From positions 124,001-188,000 of the forward strand of contig PMYL01000054.1 in assembly GCA_003170825.1 (NCBI GenBank): a stretch of DNA of 64,000 bases, read 5' to 3'. Below are positions 1-9,450 of this stretch, piece by piece. The stretch comes from Acidobacteriaceae bacterium (lineage in GTDB: Bacteria > Acidobacteriota > Terriglobia > Terriglobales > Acidobacteriaceae). How positions within the stretch are numbered: position 1 is the stretch's first letter; each line of letters begins with the position of its first letter. The notes under the pieces are model-generated. The model was not told the DNA's origin, searched no databases, and saw only the letters and a list, made by a program, of their open reading frames with translations. The position numbers were made by a program, and so were the translations under genes.

Positions 1-158
<158 letters not shown>

Positions 159-230
159 GACGAGAGAGAGTTTAGCAGGTGGCCCCTGCGGTGGGGCAGG
201 CGGCGCTTGCGCGCCTATGAGTGCATGGTT

Positions 231-968
231 TCAGTCGGAGACCATCGACTCGCCGGGGAGGATGGGACGGGTGCGGTAAAGCTTGCCGCGAGCGGCCAGC
301 AGACCCATGAACAGGAGTGTGGCGACAAAGACAAGGAGCATGATCCAGTTGGCGGTTTGGAAGGGGATTGGGGTGTGGGGCAGATTCATCCACAGGGTCT
401 TCCAGAGGACGAGCAGGAGGGTTTGCGCGGCGGTGACGGCCCAGACGGAGCCGTAGAAGTAGCGGCGCTCGGTTCCTTCGGTTCTGGTGGAGGGTCCGAC
501 GCGGGGCAGCTTGCCCAGGGCGCCGAGGAGCAGAATGAGGGTGAAGAGGGGCAGGTAGGCGTAGTAGTAAATCTGCTTCATGTACCAGACGCCGGTGAAG
601 ACGGCGATAGCGAGGCCGGCGAGGTTGAGCAGCGCGAAGTTGAGCACGGCGTTCCAGGCGAAGGTGTAGCAGAAGCGGCGGTAGAGGGGATTGGGCTTGT
701 CCTCGTCAAAGCGGAGGATGTAGGGGCGTGGTTCGGCGCCGGGCAACTGCCCGCGCAGAGCGGCGATGCCTGTGCCGGCCAGCACCGCGGCAAGCCAGGC
801 CAGGTTGCCCCCGTGAAAGCCGCTGGCAAAGAGCGAGAAGGTAAGGGGGCCCGGCGCGAGGAAAAAGACCCATATCCAGATGGGCCAGTGCGCCAGCCGG
901 TAGAGACGGGTGTTCCGCTCGCGGAACTTTCGCAGCTGAGAGTATTCAACTTTTCCGCGATATTGCAT
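231..968 (-). CDS. Multi-pass membrane protein, unknown function
   Basis: 245 aa ORF with several hydrophobic segments. Confidence 0.75.
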   Translation of the reverse strand: MQYRGKVEYSQLRKFRERNTRLYRLAHWPIWIWVFFLAPGPLTFSLFASGFHGGNLAWLAAVLAGTGIAALRGQLPGAEPRPYILRFDEDKPNPLYRRFCYTFAWNAVLNFALLNLAGLAIAVFTGVWYMKQIYYYAYLPLFTLILLLGALGKLPRVGPSTRTEGTERRYFYGSVWAVTAAQTLLLVLWKTLWMNLPHTPIPFQTANWIMLLVFVATLLFMGLLAARGKLYRTRPILPGESMVSD

Positions 969-1017
969 TGGCCTGAGTTTCGCAGGGCGGGTGGCGGGGC
1001 GTCAATCGGCGGGCAGG

Positions 1018-1437
1018 CTACGACCGGAGTTCCAGGGCTAGTTTGCGGGCATTGCGAACTTCCGCGGCGAGCACCTCCAAAACCTTGAGAAACAAGCGCG
1101 GGTTGGATTCCATGAGGGCGTTGAAATCGTCGTGCGCGAGGAAGCTTAGCTCGGCGCCGCTGTCGGCAACGGCAGTCAGCGAATAGGGCTCATTGCCGAC
1201 GAGGCCGGGGAGTCCGAGCAGCGAGCCGGCGCCTGCATGGATGGATAGGACCGGGTCGCCAGCCGGGGAAGTCATGGAGAGGGTGACCTTTCCCTTGTTG
1301 AGGATGTACAGGCCGACCGGGGGATCTCCCTGACTGAAGAGAACGTAGTCTCCGCCACAGGAGACTTCGATGGCGTGTTTCTCGAGCGCCTGGATCAGTT
1401 CGGGATCGGCGAGAAATGCGGACGGGTCAAGCTTCAC
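1018..1437 (-). CDS. Crp/Fnr-type cyclic nucleotide-binding domain protein
   Basis: 139 aa; GDYVLFSQGDPPVGLYILNKGKVTLSM...GSLLGLPGLVGNEPYSLTAVA is a cNMP-binding fold; no HTH follows. Confidence 0.85.
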   Translation of the reverse strand: MKLDPSAFLADPELIQALEKHAIEVSCGGDYVLFSQGDPPVGLYILNKGKVTLSMTSPAGDPVLSIHAGAGSLLGLPGLVGNEPYSLTAVADSGAELSFLAHDDFNALMESNPRLFLKVLEVLAAEVRNARKLALELRS

Positions 1438-1577
1438 TTGCGTTCTCCAAGCTTTTTGACGGTCAATGAGCAGGCCCGGGGGATTTGGTTGCCTGTGGCG
1501 CTATGGTTGCACCGAAGGAAGCGGGAGTTTTGTGATGGGTGTCACATAATGGGGGTTAAGCGGGGGAGTTCAAGGGG

Positions 1578-1807
1578 ATGTTGGGGTTGGGTTGGCGGTT
1601 GGCGGCGAAGGCGCTTGGAGTTTCCCGGCCCGCGCTGTCCAGTCTGTCCAGCTTGCTGAACGGCAAGGCCGGGCTATCGGGGGATAGGTCGCTGCGTATC
1701 GAGAAGGCGTTCGGAGTGAAGATGGATACGCCGATGCCTGCGAGATTGCGCAGACGCGGAAGCGGGAGAAGCTGATTCGGGTGCGGCGGGTGGGGCGGGC
1801 GGCGTGA
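1578..1807 (+). pseudogene. Degraded HigA/VapI-type antitoxin relic
   Basis: LAAKALGVSRPALSSLSSLLNGKAGLSGDRSLRIEKAFGVKMDT, then a frameshift into DACEIAQTRKREKLIRVRRV (typical HigA tail); internal 9 bp duplication CTGTCCAGT/CTGTCCAGC. Confidence 0.6.
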
Positions 1808-1884
1808 CGCAGGATGCCGATGCGCAGGGCGCGAATGCGCGCCCTACCATTGCGTTTGGCCAGTTCTCAGCTCAGCATAAGCTG

Positions 1885-2655
1885 CTACTTTGGGTAGAGT
1901 TTTGCCGCAAAAGCATAGTCTGTCGGATCAATATCGAGCCCGCCAAGAATCGGCTCACCGTTCTTCGTGATCGTGCCCGGAATCTGATAGCACATGATCG
2001 AGTCTTCGTCCGGCGTACTCGTCCCCATCATAGAGGATTCTTCAATAGGAGTCAGGACCTGCTGATCGACCATCAACTTGTTCCATCCTTGAGTTTCCAG
2101 GAAAAATTGGTATGCTTTTTCCGGATCAATCAAATCGACTAATGCCTGCCTCATATGTTCATGCACGAAACCCATCGTATGCCCAGTTTCGTGCCGCACC
2201 ACTCTGTGATATTCCGATTCCGGTATATCCATTGAAAAGGATTCCAGATTCATAGTTGGCTGATCCGCAGGTACGCTAAAGATATCGGTGCCAATATAAG
2301 ACCAATAGCCACTGCCCGAGGCAGTTGCTATCCTGACCTGTCCTCCTTTGAGGGATTCGGTGAAAGACACGTTGGCAGATGCGTCCCAGGCATTCATGTG
2401 CTGAAGGATTCTCGCGCGGAGGGTTTGATCCTCGATATCCAAAAAGCTGACAGTCAGGGCAACCTTGCCGCTGTGCCAAAACTTAGTCGTGAGCGCTGCT
2501 ATGCGCTCGCGAGTAGGCGTAAACGAAGGAAATACTTGAGCCAGCATTTCGGCCTGCGGCCGATTCGCTGGATTAAGATGAATAGCTTTGTCCGCTGCTG
2601 ATACACGTTGTTCCAAGGGAAGATACTTTGCCGAACAAACGATTGGACCACTCAT
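1885..2655 (-). CDS. Metzincin-like zinc metalloprotease
   Basis: 256 aa with HETGHTMGFVHEH (HExxHxxGxxHE) and a downstream Met-turn-like SIMCYQIPG. Confidence 0.8.
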   Translation of the reverse strand: MSGPIVCSAKYLPLEQRVSAADKAIHLNPANRPQAEMLAQVFPSFTPTRERIAALTTKFWHSGKVALTVSFLDIEDQTLRARILQHMNAWDASANVSFTESLKGGQVRIATASGSGYWSYIGTDIFSVPADQPTMNLESFSMDIPESEYHRVVRHETGHTMGFVHEHMRQALVDLIDPEKAYQFFLETQGWNKLMVDQQVLTPIEESSMMGTSTPDEDSIMCYQIPGTITKNGEPILGGLDIDPTDYAFAAKLYPK

Positions 2656-2787
2656 AGAACCTCCGATGTCTGAATTGAGTTCGGGTTACATTGAATGCCG
2701 TTAATGATGGGGGGATCTCGTTGGTGCACACGCCAAAGTGTCGGGACTGTTTACGAGTTTTTTCATGTTAGCCCTGGGTCGTAACAC

Positions 2788-4500
2788 TCAGGAGCCCGTT
2801 TTCAGGTTGCTCAGAGTCCGGCTGGCTACGTCGGAACTGATGGCCCAGACAAAGAGTCCGAAATAGTCGCTGAAGGGGTTCGCTCCAAATGTCGCATTCT
2901 TCAGGTAGAGCTGTTGCAAACCCGTTGCGCATAGAGCCAGCACCAACAGTATGAACACCAAGGGGCGCATCAGCCAGAGTGTGACTTGCGCGCGAATCGC
3001 TTCTGCCGCTCCGGTCAATTTGGAGAGAAACACTCCAAACAGAGGAGGCTTCCGCAATTTCGCCGGTTGCAGTCCGTCGCTGGCTATTTCCTTGGCTCTA
3101 TCCGCTTGGGATTTGGCAGTCGAGAACAACGCCCTCTGCGGAGTGGCCGCGGCGACGGCTGCGGTATGGAGATTGGCCACGTTAGTCTGAATTAAGGTGA
3201 CCGCAGCCTCAGCCGCCGCATCCTGCCTTGCTTCAATAAGCTGGCGGACCGGGGGAATTCTGTTCAGAATTGCCAAAACGGCAGCGTCTGCACTTTGGGG
3301 GGTCAACGTGGTTTCGAGGATGCGCAGCGTGTTCAAGAGCTGCCAGCGGTTCTGGATGGCGGCCAGATTGGTCTTGGCGTCATCAAGCTGCTCGGAGTAG
3401 ATATCCAATTTGAGATCCGCGAGCGCGGGTTGGAGAAGGGCCAGATCCGGCGGCGAAGACGCAATCCTGCTTTCCAATTGATAGAACGCCAGCAGTAAAT
3501 CGGATTGAGCGTTTCCCTTGTCCTGCAAATATTTCAGCAGCCTTCCCAAACCTATGCCCGCCACCAGCGCGAGCAGAGGAAGCAGCGGCCCGGACTTCAC
3601 ATTCACGTCCAGGGGCACCGTTGTTAAGAGCTTGTCTGCGGAGTAAAAGTTGATACTGCCGACGTAATGATCGGCAACTGGAGAGGCGGCGAAGGTTAAG
3701 GGGACATTGACGAACTTGGACTGAACGTCGACGTTTTGAGCGGTTGAATCGCCTGTTTTGAGGGCATCTCCCAGGATTTGCCGGTTCGTTACGCCCCGCG
3801 CTTGAAGGGCTCCATTCATGCTGAACGATTCGCGGCTGCCGTTTATCAGACAGACAGACTGAGAGTTCCCTTGAGAGCCGAGCCGCGATGCGAGAACGGC
3901 TTCCGGCTGGATGAAACCGGCAATTAGGCATCCGACGCAGGAACACTTCACGAATTGAAGCGTGATGGAATCGGAGCCTTTGCAGAGTGTCACGGCGGGA
4001 TCGGAATGCACGGTCAACTCAATGGGGACCGTAACTGCCGGTTTTAGCCCTTTCCCTGGGACAAAGAAATGCAGTTCTCCGGTGTAAGTGCCGGGATCCT
4101 TCACGCCAGTAATCTTGACGGCGACGTCCTTCGGAGTGTCGGCATCCAGATCGAACACCGCTGTAAGAGCAAGCGCGACCTGCCGGGTTTGAATAAGGGG
4201 CTGCCGCTGATCGCCTTTCAAGACACCGGACTGCATGTAGATTTTATGAACCGCGCTGCCCGCAATGAGCTCAACTGTCCCAACAAAGCTTGTATCGTCT
4301 CCCAGCTTAGCCGGGATCTCGACAAGCGGTCCCCCGACCTGCTCTATCTTGAGCGGTTTGGTTTCCTCGCCCTGCTTTGTTTCGGGGGTTTTGGCGTCCG
4401 GCGCTGGTGCTGCAGACCCCTGTGCATGCGCAAAATGAAGGTGCGCCAGCAGGAGGAGGTATGCGAAGACGCATGCGAAAAGCGCTGTTTTGTTTCGCAT
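2788..4500 (-). CDS. Secreted/membrane-anchored protein of unknown function
   Basis: 570 aa, N-terminal signal peptide MRNKTALFACVFAYLLLLAHLHFAHAQ, C-terminal hydrophobic segments. Confidence 0.7.
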   Translation of the reverse strand: MRNKTALFACVFAYLLLLAHLHFAHAQGSAAPAPDAKTPETKQGEETKPLKIEQVGGPLVEIPAKLGDDTSFVGTVELIAGSAVHKIYMQSGVLKGDQRQPLIQTRQVALALTAVFDLDADTPKDVAVKITGVKDPGTYTGELHFFVPGKGLKPAVTVPIELTVHSDPAVTLCKGSDSITLQFVKCSCVGCLIAGFIQPEAVLASRLGSQGNSQSVCLINGSRESFSMNGALQARGVTNRQILGDALKTGDSTAQNVDVQSKFVNVPLTFAASPVADHYVGSINFYSADKLLTTVPLDVNVKSGPLLPLLALVAGIGLGRLLKYLQDKGNAQSDLLLAFYQLESRIASSPPDLALLQPALADLKLDIYSEQLDDAKTNLAAIQNRWQLLNTLRILETTLTPQSADAAVLAILNRIPPVRQLIEARQDAAAEAAVTLIQTNVANLHTAAVAAATPQRALFSTAKSQADRAKEIASDGLQPAKLRKPPLFGVFLSKLTGAAEAIRAQVTLWLMRPLVFILLVLALCATGLQQLYLKNATFGANPFSDYFGLFVWAISSDVASRTLSNLKTGS

Positions 4501-4602
4501 TGCGAAATTGTGGCACGAAGTGGCGTGGAATGCAACGGTTTTTCTTTTCCGCGTTAGCGATTCGCCCGTTGCCAGATTTGGAGCTGCAAACTGATCCGCA
4601 AC

Positions 4603-5847
4603 TTACATGAGCCGGCGGCGGATGAGGTCGAGGGCTTGTTGGGTGGTCCATTGGCGGATGCGGTCGCGGTCGCCGCGGAAGGTGCGCTCGATGGATTCGT
4701 TTTTCTGGGCGTCGGAGAGGGCGATGTAGACGAGGCCAACGGGTTTGGATTCTGTTGCGCCGGCGGGACCGGCGATGCCGGTTACGCCGAGGCCGAGGGT
4801 GGCGCAGGCGCGAAGACGGATGCCTTCGGCGAGGGCCTGGGCAACTTCAGCGGAGACGGCGCCGTGCCGGGCGATGAGCTCGGGCGGGACGTTGGCGAAG
4901 GCGGTTTTGAGGGCGTCAGAGTAGACGACTGCGCCGCCGAGGAAGGAGCGGGAACTGCCGGGAACAGAGGTGATGCGCTGGGCGATCATGCCGCCGGTGC
5001 AGCTTTCGGCGACGGCGAGGGTGGATTGGCGGAGGCCGAGGAAAAAAATGACGATCTGCTCGAGAGACTCGCCGTCAGAGGAGTAGAGCCAGTCTTCAAG
5101 GGCCTCTTCCATGCGGCCGGCGAGCTCGTCGACGCGGTGCTGGGCGGCGGGGAGCGAGGGCTTGGAGCAGAGGAGGGTGATCTGGATGTCGCCGGCGTGG
5201 GCCAGGATGGTGGTTTCGACGTCGGTGTAGGGGGTGTAGATGGGGGCGAGGAACTTGTCGGCCTGGGACTCGGGGATCATGGCTGCGCGGAGGGTGCGTT
5301 TGGCGATGTAACGCGGGGGCAGGACGGCGCGCAGGCGAGGCAGGCAGGCCTCATCGAATAAAGGCCGGCACTCGCTGGGCGGGCCGGGGACGAGCAGGAT
5401 GAGCTTGCGGTAACCGGCGAAGGTGATGTCGAGCCACTGGCCGGGGGCGCTGCCGTTGGGGTTGGGCAAGATGGCGGCGCCCTCGAGCACATCGGCCTGC
5501 TTGAGGTTGTTGTCGGAGATGGTGATGCGCATGGTGGCGGCGCGAGCGTAGAGGGCGGCGACCTGGGCAGCGTCGCGGCGGAGGGTGAGCGAGAGGGCTT
5601 CAGCGACGGCCTCGCGGGTGAGGTCGTCTTCCGTGGGGCCGAGGCCGCCCATGAGGACGATGACGTCAGTGCGGCCGAGGGCGGCGCGGATGGCGTTGAC
5701 GAGGTCCTTGCGGCGGTCGCCGACGATGGTCTTGAAGGCCACGATGACGCCGATTTCATTGAGTTTTTCAGTGAGATAGAGGGAGTTGGTGTCCTGGCGG
5801 AAGGGGGTGAGCATCTCGGAGCCGACGGCGATGATTTCGGATTTCAT
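4603..5847 (-). CDS. cinA: CinA-like competence/damage-inducible protein
   Basis: 414 aa; MKSEIIAVGSEMLTPFRQDTNSLYL...MGGLGPTEDDLTREAVAEAL and C-terminal AESCTGGMIAQRITSVPGSSRSFLGGAVVYS. Confidence 0.95.
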   Translation of the reverse strand: MKSEIIAVGSEMLTPFRQDTNSLYLTEKLNEIGVIVAFKTIVGDRRKDLVNAIRAALGRTDVIVLMGGLGPTEDDLTREAVAEALSLTLRRDAAQVAALYARAATMRITISDNNLKQADVLEGAAILPNPNGSAPGQWLDITFAGYRKLILLVPGPPSECRPLFDEACLPRLRAVLPPRYIAKRTLRAAMIPESQADKFLAPIYTPYTDVETTILAHAGDIQITLLCSKPSLPAAQHRVDELAGRMEEALEDWLYSSDGESLEQIVIFFLGLRQSTLAVAESCTGGMIAQRITSVPGSSRSFLGGAVVYSDALKTAFANVPPELIARHGAVSAEVAQALAEGIRLRACATLGLGVTGIAGPAGATESKPVGLVYIALSDAQKNESIERTFRGDRDRIRQWTTQQALDLIRRRLM

Positions 5848-5893
5848 AAAAGCAGGGATCAGGGGTCAGGGGTCAGGGGTCAGGGATCAGAAT

Positions 5894-6943
5894 CTAGAAG
5901 AGATTTAGTCCTTCGACGCCCAAGTCCACATCATAAACGGCTTCACTGGTGGCGAGAATGGTGGTCCCGAGGGGGGAAAAGGCGACGCCGACGAGGTTGG
6001 CTCCGGCGAGGACGAGGGATGCGTCGCCGCCGGGGGTGATGCGGACCAGGCCGTGGCGGCCGTGGAGGCAGGCGGCGAGGTAGATGTCGCCTTCTTTGGA
6101 GAGCGCGAGGCCCTGGGGGCGGCCGAGGCCGCGAAACCAGGCGCGAGTGTCGCCGTTGGGCTGGATGGCCCAGATGGCGTCGTTGGAGGAGAGCGTGGGG
6201 GCGGTGACGAAGAGGGTGCCTGCGGCGTTGACGGCGAGGTGATAGGCGGCGGGGCTGGGTTCGAGGGTGGCGTAGACGAAGATCTGGCGCTGGGGGTCGA
6301 TTTTGAAGATGGTTCCACTGCGGTCGCCGACGAAGAGGTTGCCCTGGGCGTCAAAGGCGGCGCCGGTGGCTACGCCCATGCCCTTGGCGTAGACGGTGGG
6401 CTCGCCCGCGGCGTCGATGCGGTAGACGTTGCCCTCGGCGCGGGAGGTGACGAAGAGGTCGCCGCCGGGACTGAAGGCGAGGCCGGTGGCGTTGAGGATG
6501 CCGCTGACAAAGGGGGTGCCGCGGCCGTCGGGGCTGACGCGAACAATCGACACGGGGGTTTGTTTGCCGCGGGGACCGGAGATGGTGGTGTAAATCATGC
6601 CGGAGCGGCTGACGGCGGGGCTGGTGACGGGATGGAGGCCTTCAGAGAGCTGGCGGGCTACGCGGAGGGGCACGGCATTGCTGGCGCCGGAGGGGCTGCG
6701 GACTTCAACCAGGCCGGTAGAGGCCTGCTCGGGGACGCGGAGGGCCAGGCGGGTGGGGCGGCTCATGAGGACGTGGGCGGGGTGCCCCGCGACCAGTACG
6801 GCGGGGGGACCGAAGGTGAACGGGCCTAGATGGGCGCCGATGAGGTCGACTTCGCCGAAGGGCAGAGCAGCGGCGGGGACGATCAAGTCGATGCGGGGAT
6901 CGGGGCGGGATGCGGCGCCGGATTGGGGGCGGGAGCTGGGCAT
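5894..6943 (-). CDS. TIG-like plus SMP-30/NHL-type beta-propeller protein
   Basis: 349 aa; repeated GDLFVTSRAEGNVYRIDAAGEPTVYAKG / GNLFVGDRSGTIFKIDPQRQIFVYA blades. Confidence 0.75.
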   Translation of the reverse strand: MPSSRPQSGAASRPDPRIDLIVPAAALPFGEVDLIGAHLGPFTFGPPAVLVAGHPAHVLMSRPTRLALRVPEQASTGLVEVRSPSGASNAVPLRVARQLSEGLHPVTSPAVSRSGMIYTTISGPRGKQTPVSIVRVSPDGRGTPFVSGILNATGLAFSPGGDLFVTSRAEGNVYRIDAAGEPTVYAKGMGVATGAAFDAQGNLFVGDRSGTIFKIDPQRQIFVYATLEPSPAAYHLAVNAAGTLFVTAPTLSSNDAIWAIQPNGDTRAWFRGLGRPQGLALSKEGDIYLAACLHGRHGLVRITPGGDASLVLAGANLVGVAFSPLGTTILATSEAVYDVDLGVEGLNLF

Positions 6944-6956
6944 TTGAGCAGAACCT

Positions 6957-7553
6957 TTAAATCCAGATGCGTAGGAGCGATGCTACACCCAAAGCATACA
7001 GGCCTGCCGCCACGTCATCGAAGACGATGCCCCAGCCTTCGGGGAGGCTTTCAAGCTGGCGGGCGGGAAAGGGCTTGGTGATATCGAAGAGACGGAAGAG
7101 GATGAGAGCGATGAGGGCGTGTCGCCAGTCGGTTGGGCTGAAGAGCAGAGCGATCCATTGGCCGGCGACCTCGTCGATGACGACGAAGCCGGGGTCGTGG
7201 CGGCCGGATTCGCGGGCAACGATGGTGGCGGCGGGGATGCCGAGGACGAGTGTGAGGGCGATGCCGGCCAGGAGGACGAGGAGAAGGGTGTGGGGCGTGG
7301 GGTGGAGGGCGAAGGCGTAGGCGGCCCAGAGGAGGACGGCGGCGACAGAGCCCCAGGTGCCGGGGCCGGGCTTGCCGAAGCCTGCGCCGAAAAAGGTGGC
7401 GACGGCCCACCATTGCATGGAGCGGCCCTTTTGGACGGGAGTCGTGGAAGGAGGGTCAGTCGTCATGGGAGTCTCCGCTTTGGCCGCCGCTGAGGCCTCC
7501 GAGGTCTTCGAGGACTTCGGGGTCGAGGACGGGGGAGCTGATTTTGTAGACAC
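6957..7553 (-). CDS. pgpA: Phosphatidylglycerophosphatase A
   Basis: FFGAGFGKPGPGTWGSVAAVLLW...DPGFVVIDEVAGQWIALL...FRLFDITKPFPARQLESLPEGWGIVFDDVAAG; true start probably at internal MTTDPPS. Confidence 0.9.
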   Translation of the reverse strand: MSTKSAPPSSTPKSSKTSEASAAAKAETPMTTDPPSTTPVQKGRSMQWWAVATFFGAGFGKPGPGTWGSVAAVLLWAAYAFALHPTPHTLLLVLLAGIALTLVLGIPAATIVARESGRHDPGFVVIDEVAGQWIALLFSPTDWRHALIALILFRLFDITKPFPARQLESLPEGWGIVFDDVAAGLYALGVASLLRIWI

Positions 7554-7686
7554 CCATGGCCCACTTGCCGAGGTCGATCTTGCGGCAGCGGTCCGAGCAG
7601 AAGGGGAAGTCCTCGTCTTTGATTCGAACGAGCATACCGCAGGTGGGGCAGTGGTGGAGCTTTACGGATTTTTTCTTTGGAGGCAT
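7456..7686 (-). CDS. yacG: YacG-like zinc-binding protein
   Basis: 76 aa; HHCPTCGMLV...FPFCSDRCRKIDLGKWAMGVYKI. Confidence 0.9.
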   Translation of the reverse strand: MPPKKKSVKLHHCPTCGMLVRIKDEDFPFCSDRCRKIDLGKWAMGVYKISSPVLDPEVLEDLGGLSGGQSGDSHDD

Positions 7687-7716
7687 CGGACTATTTCATT
7701 TTACAGCGGGTCCACT

Positions 7717-9372
7717 TTACAGCGGGCCGGAGAGGACGCGGGCGACTACGTCGTACTCGTGGGCTTCTGTGATCTGGGCGCGGTAGAAGCGGCTGGGTTC
7801 CAGGGCGGCCAGGTCGCCGAAGTCGTTGATGTAGACTTTGCCGTCGATTTCGGGGGCGTGGAACTGGGTACGGCCTTCCCAGAGGAGCGGGGTCTCTTCG
7901 CTTTCACCTTCGGCGAGAAGGACCAGCTCGCGGCCGACCCACTGCTGCTTGGCGCGCCTGGAGATGGATTGCTGAAGCTTCATGAGGCGGCGCTTGCGGG
8001 CTTCGATGGTGCGTTTGGGGACCTTGGCGTCGAGTGAGTGGGCGGCGGAGCCTTCTTCGTCGGAGTAGCTGAAGACGCCGAGCCAATCGAATCTTGCCTC
8101 GCCGATGAACTCCTCCAAAAGTTCAAAGTCGCGGAGCGACTCGCCGGGGAAGCCGACGATGAAGGAGGTGCGGAGGGCGATTCCGGGGACGGCGGCGCGG
8201 ACTTTTTCGAGGGTCTTGAGGAAGAGGTCGGCGCCTGCGCCGCGCTTCATGCGCTTGAGGACAGCGGGCGAGGCGTGCTGGAGTGGAACGTCGAGATATT
8301 TGCAGATGTTGTCATGGCGGGCGATGGTCGAGAGCAGGCGGCCGGTGATGCGGTTGGGGTAGGCGTAGAGGAAGCGGAGCCAGCGGAGGCCTTCGATGCG
8401 GGCGAGCGAGTCGAGGAGGGTGGCGAGGCCGTCCTTGAGGCCGAGGTCTTCACCGTAGCAGGTGGTGTCCTGGCCGATGAGGGTGATCTCCCGGACGCCG
8501 CGGGCGACGAGCTGTTGGGCTTCGGCGACGACCGACTCGAAGCGGCGGGAGCGGAACTTGCCGCGCAGGTTGGGGATGACGCAGAAGGTGCAAGGGTGGT
8601 CGCAGCCCTCGGCGATCTTGATGTAAGCCGAGGATCTGGGGGTGGTGAGGACCCGTGGGGTCTTTTCATCGTAGAGATACGTGGGCAAGAGATGAGCTGC
8701 GCCCTGCCAGTCGTCGCGGCGGAAGCGGCCCTGCTTCTCGCGAAGGTTGCCTTCGGGGCGGGAACCGGCGGGCCGACTTACGGAAGAGCTTCCCTCAGGG
8801 GCTAAAGCCCACGTCGATTTTGCAGGCCTCACGGCACGACTAAAGTCGTGCCCTGACACAAAGCCAGATCTTTCCGCAACGTGCTTATGTGTGCCGGCTT
8901 GGGATTCCTGGCCTTCGCGGGCTTCGAGGGCCGTGCTGGTTTCGGCGGCTTTGCCCGAGAGGATGGTGAAGGGAGACGAGGACGGTGCAGCCGCGATGGG
9001 CGCAAGTCCGGCGGCATCGAGGATGGATTCGAGTTCGCCGGCGCCGACGACGGCGTCGACTTCGGGGATGCTTTTGCGGATTTCATCGCGGTAGCGCTCG
9101 ACGAGGCAGCCGGCGACGATGAGCTTTTTGGCCGAGCCGGAGGTCTTGTAGCGGGCCATTTCGAGAATGGTGTCGACGGACTCCTGCCTGGCGGCGTCAA
9201 TGAAGCTGCAGGTATTGACGATGAGGATTTCGGCCTCTTGGGGATGGGCGGTGAGGCGCGCGCCGGCGCGGTCGAGCAGGCCCATCATGACCTCGGAGTC
9301 GACGAGGTTTTTGGGGCAGCCTAATGAAATAAAGCCCACGGAAGGGGCCGTGGGTGGGGAATTCTTAGTCAC
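7717..9372 (-). CDS. rimO: Ribosomal protein S12 methylthiotransferase RimO, with in-frame insertion
   Basis: 551 aa; FISLGCPKNLVDSEVMMG, radical SAM CDHPCTFCVIPNLRGKFRSR; extra residues about 141-228 include a repeat-derived peptide. Confidence 0.95.
   Translation of the reverse strand: MTKNSPPTAPSVGFISLGCPKNLVDSEVMMGLLDRAGARLTAHPQEAEILIVNTCSFIDAARQESVDTILEMARYKTSGSAKKLIVAGCLVERYRDEIRKSIPEVDAVVGAGELESILDAAGLAPIAAAPSSSPFTILSGKAAETSTALEAREGQESQAGTHKHVAERSGFVSGHDFSRAVRPAKSTWALAPEGSSSVSRPAGSRPEGNLREKQGRFRRDDWQGAAHLLPTYLYDEKTPRVLTTPRSSAYIKIAEGCDHPCTFCVIPNLRGKFRSRRFESVVAEAQQLVARGVREITLIGQDTTCYGEDLGLKDGLATLLDSLARIEGLRWLRFLYAYPNRITGRLLSTIARHDNICKYLDVPLQHASPAVLKRMKRGAGADLFLKTLEKVRAAVPGIALRTSFIVGFPGESLRDFELLEEFIGEARFDWLGVFSYSDEEGSAAHSLDAKVPKRTIEARKRRLMKLQQSISRRAKQQWVGRELVLLAEGESEETPLLWEGRTQFHAPEIDGKVYINDFGDLAALEPSRFYRAQITEAHEYDVVARVLSGPL
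8792..8864. repeat. REP-like palindromic element inside rimO
   Basis: GGGCTAAAGCCC followed by GGCACGACTAAAGTCGTGCC (8833-8852), two adjacent near-perfect palindromes; translated in frame as SGHDFSRAVRPAKSTWALAPEG. Confidence 0.8.
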
Positions 9373-9450
9373 AGTTCCATTGTAGCTGGAAGTGCGCCGC
9401 GACAGCTTCGATTCCGGGCGAGCGTCAGTTCGCCGCCAAGTGAGTGACTG

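Noticed and set aside
4636-5361. 241 aa plus-strand ORF opposite cinA
   Set aside because: Antisense GC artefact
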